Positions 60,501 through 64,000 of a stretch of DNA of 64,000 nucleotides are shown piece by piece (position 1 is the stretch's first letter; every line of letters begins with the position of its first letter). Where the stretch lies: contig CAXDII010000596.1 of assembly GCA_963989245.1 (NCBI GenBank), positions 146,001 through 210,000 on the forward strand, read 5' to 3'. The notes below the pieces were generated by a model, which saw only the letters and a program-made list of their open reading frames with translations, was not told the DNA's origin and searched no databases. The DNA is from Nansenia antarctica. Its lineage: Eukaryota; Chordata; Actinopteri; Argentiniformes; Microstomatidae. Both the position numbers and the translations under genes were made by a program.

Positions 60501-63500
60501 TATATCAAAGTGTTGTTTTCTGCCTTTCTGGAGCACATTTTGACTAGTTGCTGAATGCTCCTATAATGTAACTCTAAATGACAATCAGAGCAACTTGAAT
60601 TGCGTGTGTGCAGCCTTTTGCTCAAAAGTGATCAACGTTTCGTTTTCAGAGTCTCTTTTGACAATCTCTTCGAGAGCTGTTTTCAGTCATTAACAGAGCT
60701 GTTCTGAAAGTGTCCAAGCGGCCTGTTCTGAGAGTGGACTGTTTTTTGCATTCGTTCTCAAGTTCTATCAGTGTTGTTTTCTGCTTTTCTGGAGCACATT
60801 TTGACTTGTTGCTGAATGCTCCTATAATGTAACTCTAAATGACAATCAGAGCAACTTGAATTGCGTGTGTGCAGCCTTTTGCTCAAAAGTGATCAACGTT
60901 TCGTTTTCGGAGTCTCTTTTGACAATCTCTTCGAGAGCTGTTTTCAGTCATTAACAGAGCTGTTCTGAAAGTGTCCAAGCGGCCTGTTCTGAGAGTGGAC
61001 AGTTTTTTGCATTCGTTCTCAAGTTATATCAAACTATCAAAAAGTTGTTTTCTGCCTTTCTGGAGCACATTTTGACTTGTTGTTGAATGTTCCTATAATG
61101 TAACTCTAAATGACAATCAGAGTATGTTGAATTACGTGTGTGCAGCATTTTGCTCAAAAGTTATCAATGTTTCGTTTTCAGAGACTCTTTTGACAATCTC
61201 TTAAAGAGCTGATTTCAGTCATTAACAGAGCTGTTCTGATAGTGTCCAAGCAGCCAGTTCTGAGAGTGGACTATTTTTTGCATTCGTTCTTAAGTTATAT
61301 CAAAGTGTTGTTTTCTGCCTTTCTGGAGCACATTTTGACTTGTTGCTGAATACTCCTATAATGTAACTCTAAATGACAATCAGAGCAACTTGAATTGCGT
61401 GTGTGCAGCCTTTTGCTCAAAAGTGATCAACGTTTCGTTTTCGGAGTCTCTTTTGACAATCTCTTCGAGAGCTGTTTTCAGTCATTAACAGAGCTGTTCT
61501 GAAAGTGTCCAAGCGGCCTGTTCTTAGAGTGGACTGTTTTTTGCATTCGTTCTCAAGTTCTATCAGTGTTGTTTTCTGCTTTTCTGGAGCACATTTTGAC
61601 TTGTTGCTGAATGCTCCTATAATGTAACTCTAAATGACAATCAGAGTATGTTGAATTACGTGTGTGCAGCCTTTTGCTCAAAAGTTATCAATGTTTCGTT
61701 TTCAGAGTCTCTTTTGACAATCTCTTAAAGAGCTGATTTCAGTCATTCACAGAGCTGTTCTGAAAGTGTCCAAGCAGCCTGTTCTGACAGTGGACTGTTT
61801 TTTGCATTCTTTCTCAAGTTATATCAAAGTGTTGTTTTCTGCCTTTCTCGAGCACATTTTGACTTGTTGTTGAATGCTCCTATAATGTAACTCTAAATGA
61901 CAATCAGAGCAACTTGAATTGCGTGTGTGCAGCCTTTTGCTCAAAAGTGATCAACGTTTCGTTTTCAGAGTCTCTTTTGACAATCTCTTCGAGAGCTGTT
62001 TTCAGTCATTAACAGAGCCGTTCTGAAAGTGTCCAAGCGGCCTGTTCTGAGAGTGGACTGTTTTTTGCATTCGTTCTCAAGGTATATCAAAGTGTTGTTT
62101 TCTGCCTTTCTCGAGCACATTTTGACTTGTTGTTGAATGCTCCTATAATGTAACTCTAAATGACAATCAGAGCAACTTGAATTACGTGTGTGCAGCCTTT
62201 TGCTCAAAAGTTATCAACGTTTCGTTTTCAGAGTCTCTTTTGACAATCTCTTAAAGAGCTGATTTCAGTCATTAACAGAGCTGTTCTGATAGTGTCCAAG
62301 CAGCTTGTTCTGAGAGTGGACTATTTTTTGCATTCGTTCTCAAGTTATATCAAAGTGTTGTTTTCTGCCTTTCTGGAGCACATTTTGACTTGTTGCTGAA
62401 TGCTCCTATAATGTAACTCTAAATGACAATCAGAGCAACTTGAATTGCGTGTGTGCAGCCTTTTGCTCAAAAGTGATCAATGTTTCGTTTTCAGTCTCTT
62501 TTGACAATCTCTTCGAGAGCTGTTTTCAGTCATTAACAGAGCCGTTCTGAAAGTGTCCAAGCGGCCTGTTCTGAGAGTGGACTGTTTTTTGCATTCGTTC
62601 TCAAGTTATATCAAACTATCAAAGTGTTGTTTTCTGCCTTTCTGGAGCACATTTTGACTTGTTGTTGAATGCTCCTATAATGTAACTCTAAATGACAATC
62701 AGAGTATGTTGAATTACGTGTGTGCAGCCTTTTGCTCAAAAGTTATCAATGTTTCGTTTTCAGAGTCTCTTTTGACAATCTCTTAAAGAGCTGATTTCAG
62801 TCATTAACAGAGCTGTTCTGAAAGTGTCCAAGCAGCCTGTTCTGACAGTGGACTGTTTTTTGCATTCTTTCTCAAGTTATATCAAAGTGTTGTTTTCTGC
62901 CTTTCTCGAGCACATTTTGACTTGTTGTTGAATGCTCCTATAATGTAACTCTAAATGACAATCAGAGCAACTTGAATTGCGTGTGTGCAGCCTTTTGCTC
63001 AAAAGTGATCAACGTTTCGTTTTCAGAGTCTCTTTTGACAATCTCTTCGAGAGCTGTTTTCAGTCATTAACAGAGCTGTTCTGAAAGTGTCCAAGCGGCC
63101 TGTTCTGAGAGTGGACTGTTTTTTGCATTCGTTCTCAAGTTATATCAAACTATCAAAGTGTTGTTTTCTGCCTTTCTGGAGCACATTTTGACTTGTTGTT
63201 GAATGCTCCTATAATGTAACTCTAAATGACAATCAGAGTATGTTGAATTACGTGTGTGCAGCCTTTTGCTCAAAAGTTATCAATGTTTCGTTTTCAGAGT
63301 CTCTTTTGACAATCTCTTAAAGAGCTGATTTCAGTCATTAACAGAGCTGTTCTGAAAGTGTCCAAGCAGCCTGTTCTGAGAGTGGACTGTTTTTTGCATT
63401 CGTTCTCAAGTTATATCAAAGTGTTGTTTTCTGCCTTTCTCGAGCACATTTTGACTTGTTGTTGAATGCTCCTATAATGTAACTCTAAATGACAATCAGA

Positions 63501-64000
63501 GCAACTTGAATTGCGTGTGTGCAGCCTTTTGCTCAAAAGTGATCAACGTTTCGTTTTCAGAGTCTCTTTTGACAATCTCTTCGAGAGCTGTTTTCAGTCA
63601 TTAACAGAGCCGTTCTGAAAGTGTCCAAGCGGCCTGTTCTGAGAGTGGACTGTTTTTTGCATTCGTTCTCAAGTTCTATCAGTGTTGTTTTCTGCTTTTC
63701 TGGAGCACATTTTGACTTGTTGCTGAATGCTCCTATAATGTAACTCTAAATGACAATCAGAGCAACTTGAATTGCGTGTGTGCAGCCTTTTGCTCAAAAG
63801 TGATCAACGTTTCGTTTTCGGAGTCTCTTTTGACAATCTCTTCGAGAGCTGTTTTCAGTCATTAACAGAACTGTTCTGAAAGTGTCCAAGCGGCCTGTTC
63901 TGAGAGTGGACTGTTTTTTGCATTCGTTCTCAAGTTATATCAAACTATCAAAGTGTTGTTTTCTTTCTTTCTGGAGCACATTTTGACTTGTTGTTGAATG
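51593..64000. repeat. Mixed class A / class B satellite region
   Basis: A second monomer class appears first at 51593 and recurs to about 63.5 kb, interleaved with class A. Class B markers are GAGTATGTTGAATTACG, AAAAGTTATCAATG, CTCTTAAAGAGCTGATTTC, CCAAGCAGC and usually the 8-bp loss giving GTTATATCAAAGTG. It has far fewer CpGs. Class B markers are absent from the 51 kb to the left. Several monomers combine A and B halves. The greater variety implies weaker homogenisation, as often seen towards array edges (inference). Confidence 0.9.
55550..60319. repeat. Higher-order repeat block F (two 2385-bp 9-mers)
   Basis: Two consecutive units, 55550-57934 and 57935-60319. Monomer lengths repeat in the same order: 271, 263, 261, 263, 263, 271, 261, 261, 271. 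Rare markers keep the 2385-bp spacing: CAGCATTTTG, GTTTAGTTTTCGG, TTTCATGAG and CAGAGAAAC. Both class A and class B monomers are inside the unit, so this duplication happened after the two classes were interleaved. Confidence 0.92.

Larger units (their letters stand above)
40164..64000. repeat. 271-bp satellite array, right segment
   Basis: The array resumes in phase inside the interrupted monomer (next start 40274) and continues to the window end with 88 further complete monomers and a last partial one (63755-64000). Orientation is unchanged. From 40274 to 50789 I count 39 monomers, nearly all 271 bp. After 51593 the 263- and 261-bp forms become the majority. No gene or second transposon is visible. 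Confidence 0.97.

Noticed and set aside
61965..62207. 80-residue minus-strand ORF in the satellite
   Set aside because: It is antisense to ordinary satellite, has no recognisable motif, and exists only because of a local combination of monomer variants; neighbouring monomers do not keep it.

Overview
This window is eukaryotic, very probably from a ray-finned fish. It is almost entirely one head-to-tail satellite DNA with a basic monomer of 271 bp, interrupted once by an apparently full-length non-LTR retrotransposon (LINE) on the minus strand. No host gene, tRNA, rRNA, CRISPR array or other transposon is visible. The fish assignment is inferred from the LINE protein, a single-ORF AP-endonuclease plus reverse transcriptase of the CR1/L2/Rex1-like group that is abundant in teleosts. 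The satellite itself I do not recognise.

Layout. By walking the phase of each repeat I count 226 monomers in one orientation: 136 complete ones from 1 to 36673, one split by the LINE (36674-36838 plus 40164-40273), 88 complete ones from 40274 to 63754, and a partial one at the right edge. The array is organised in higher-order repeats (HORs), with blocks of 4, 6, 9, 11, 12 or 15 distinguishable monomers repeated with the same private variants. The main blocks are HOR A (1-13239; units of 15, 12, 11 and 11 monomers), HOR B (14324-17543; two 1610-bp 6-mers), an alternating dimer region (20450-22346), HOR C (22347-28037; an 11-mer of 2981 bp containing a 1084-bp 4-mer), a 270-bp-monomer block (31260-36673), HOR E (44589-50528; two 2970-bp 11-mers) and HOR F (55550-60319; two 2385-bp 9-mers). 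A cassette of about six monomers recurs throughout, from HOR A to HOR E.

From about 51.6 kb to the right edge a second, CpG-poor monomer class (class B) is interleaved with the main class (class A), and A/B chimeric monomers occur. This part looks older or closer to an array edge than the homogeneous left part.

The LINE (36839-40163) sits in the T tract of a monomer, flanked by a 4-bp TTTT duplication. It has an uninterrupted 987-codon ORF that starts 11 nt from the inferred 5' end, inside a motif that matches the TISU/YY1 start element at 11 of 12 positions. Its 3' end carries AATAAA and a short TCTA-type tail. The intact ORF and clean junctions indicate a recent insertion.

Nothing here forms a gene pathway. 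The biology is that of a homogenising tandem array, possibly centromeric or heterochromatic (inference), and of a retroelement using it as a landing site.
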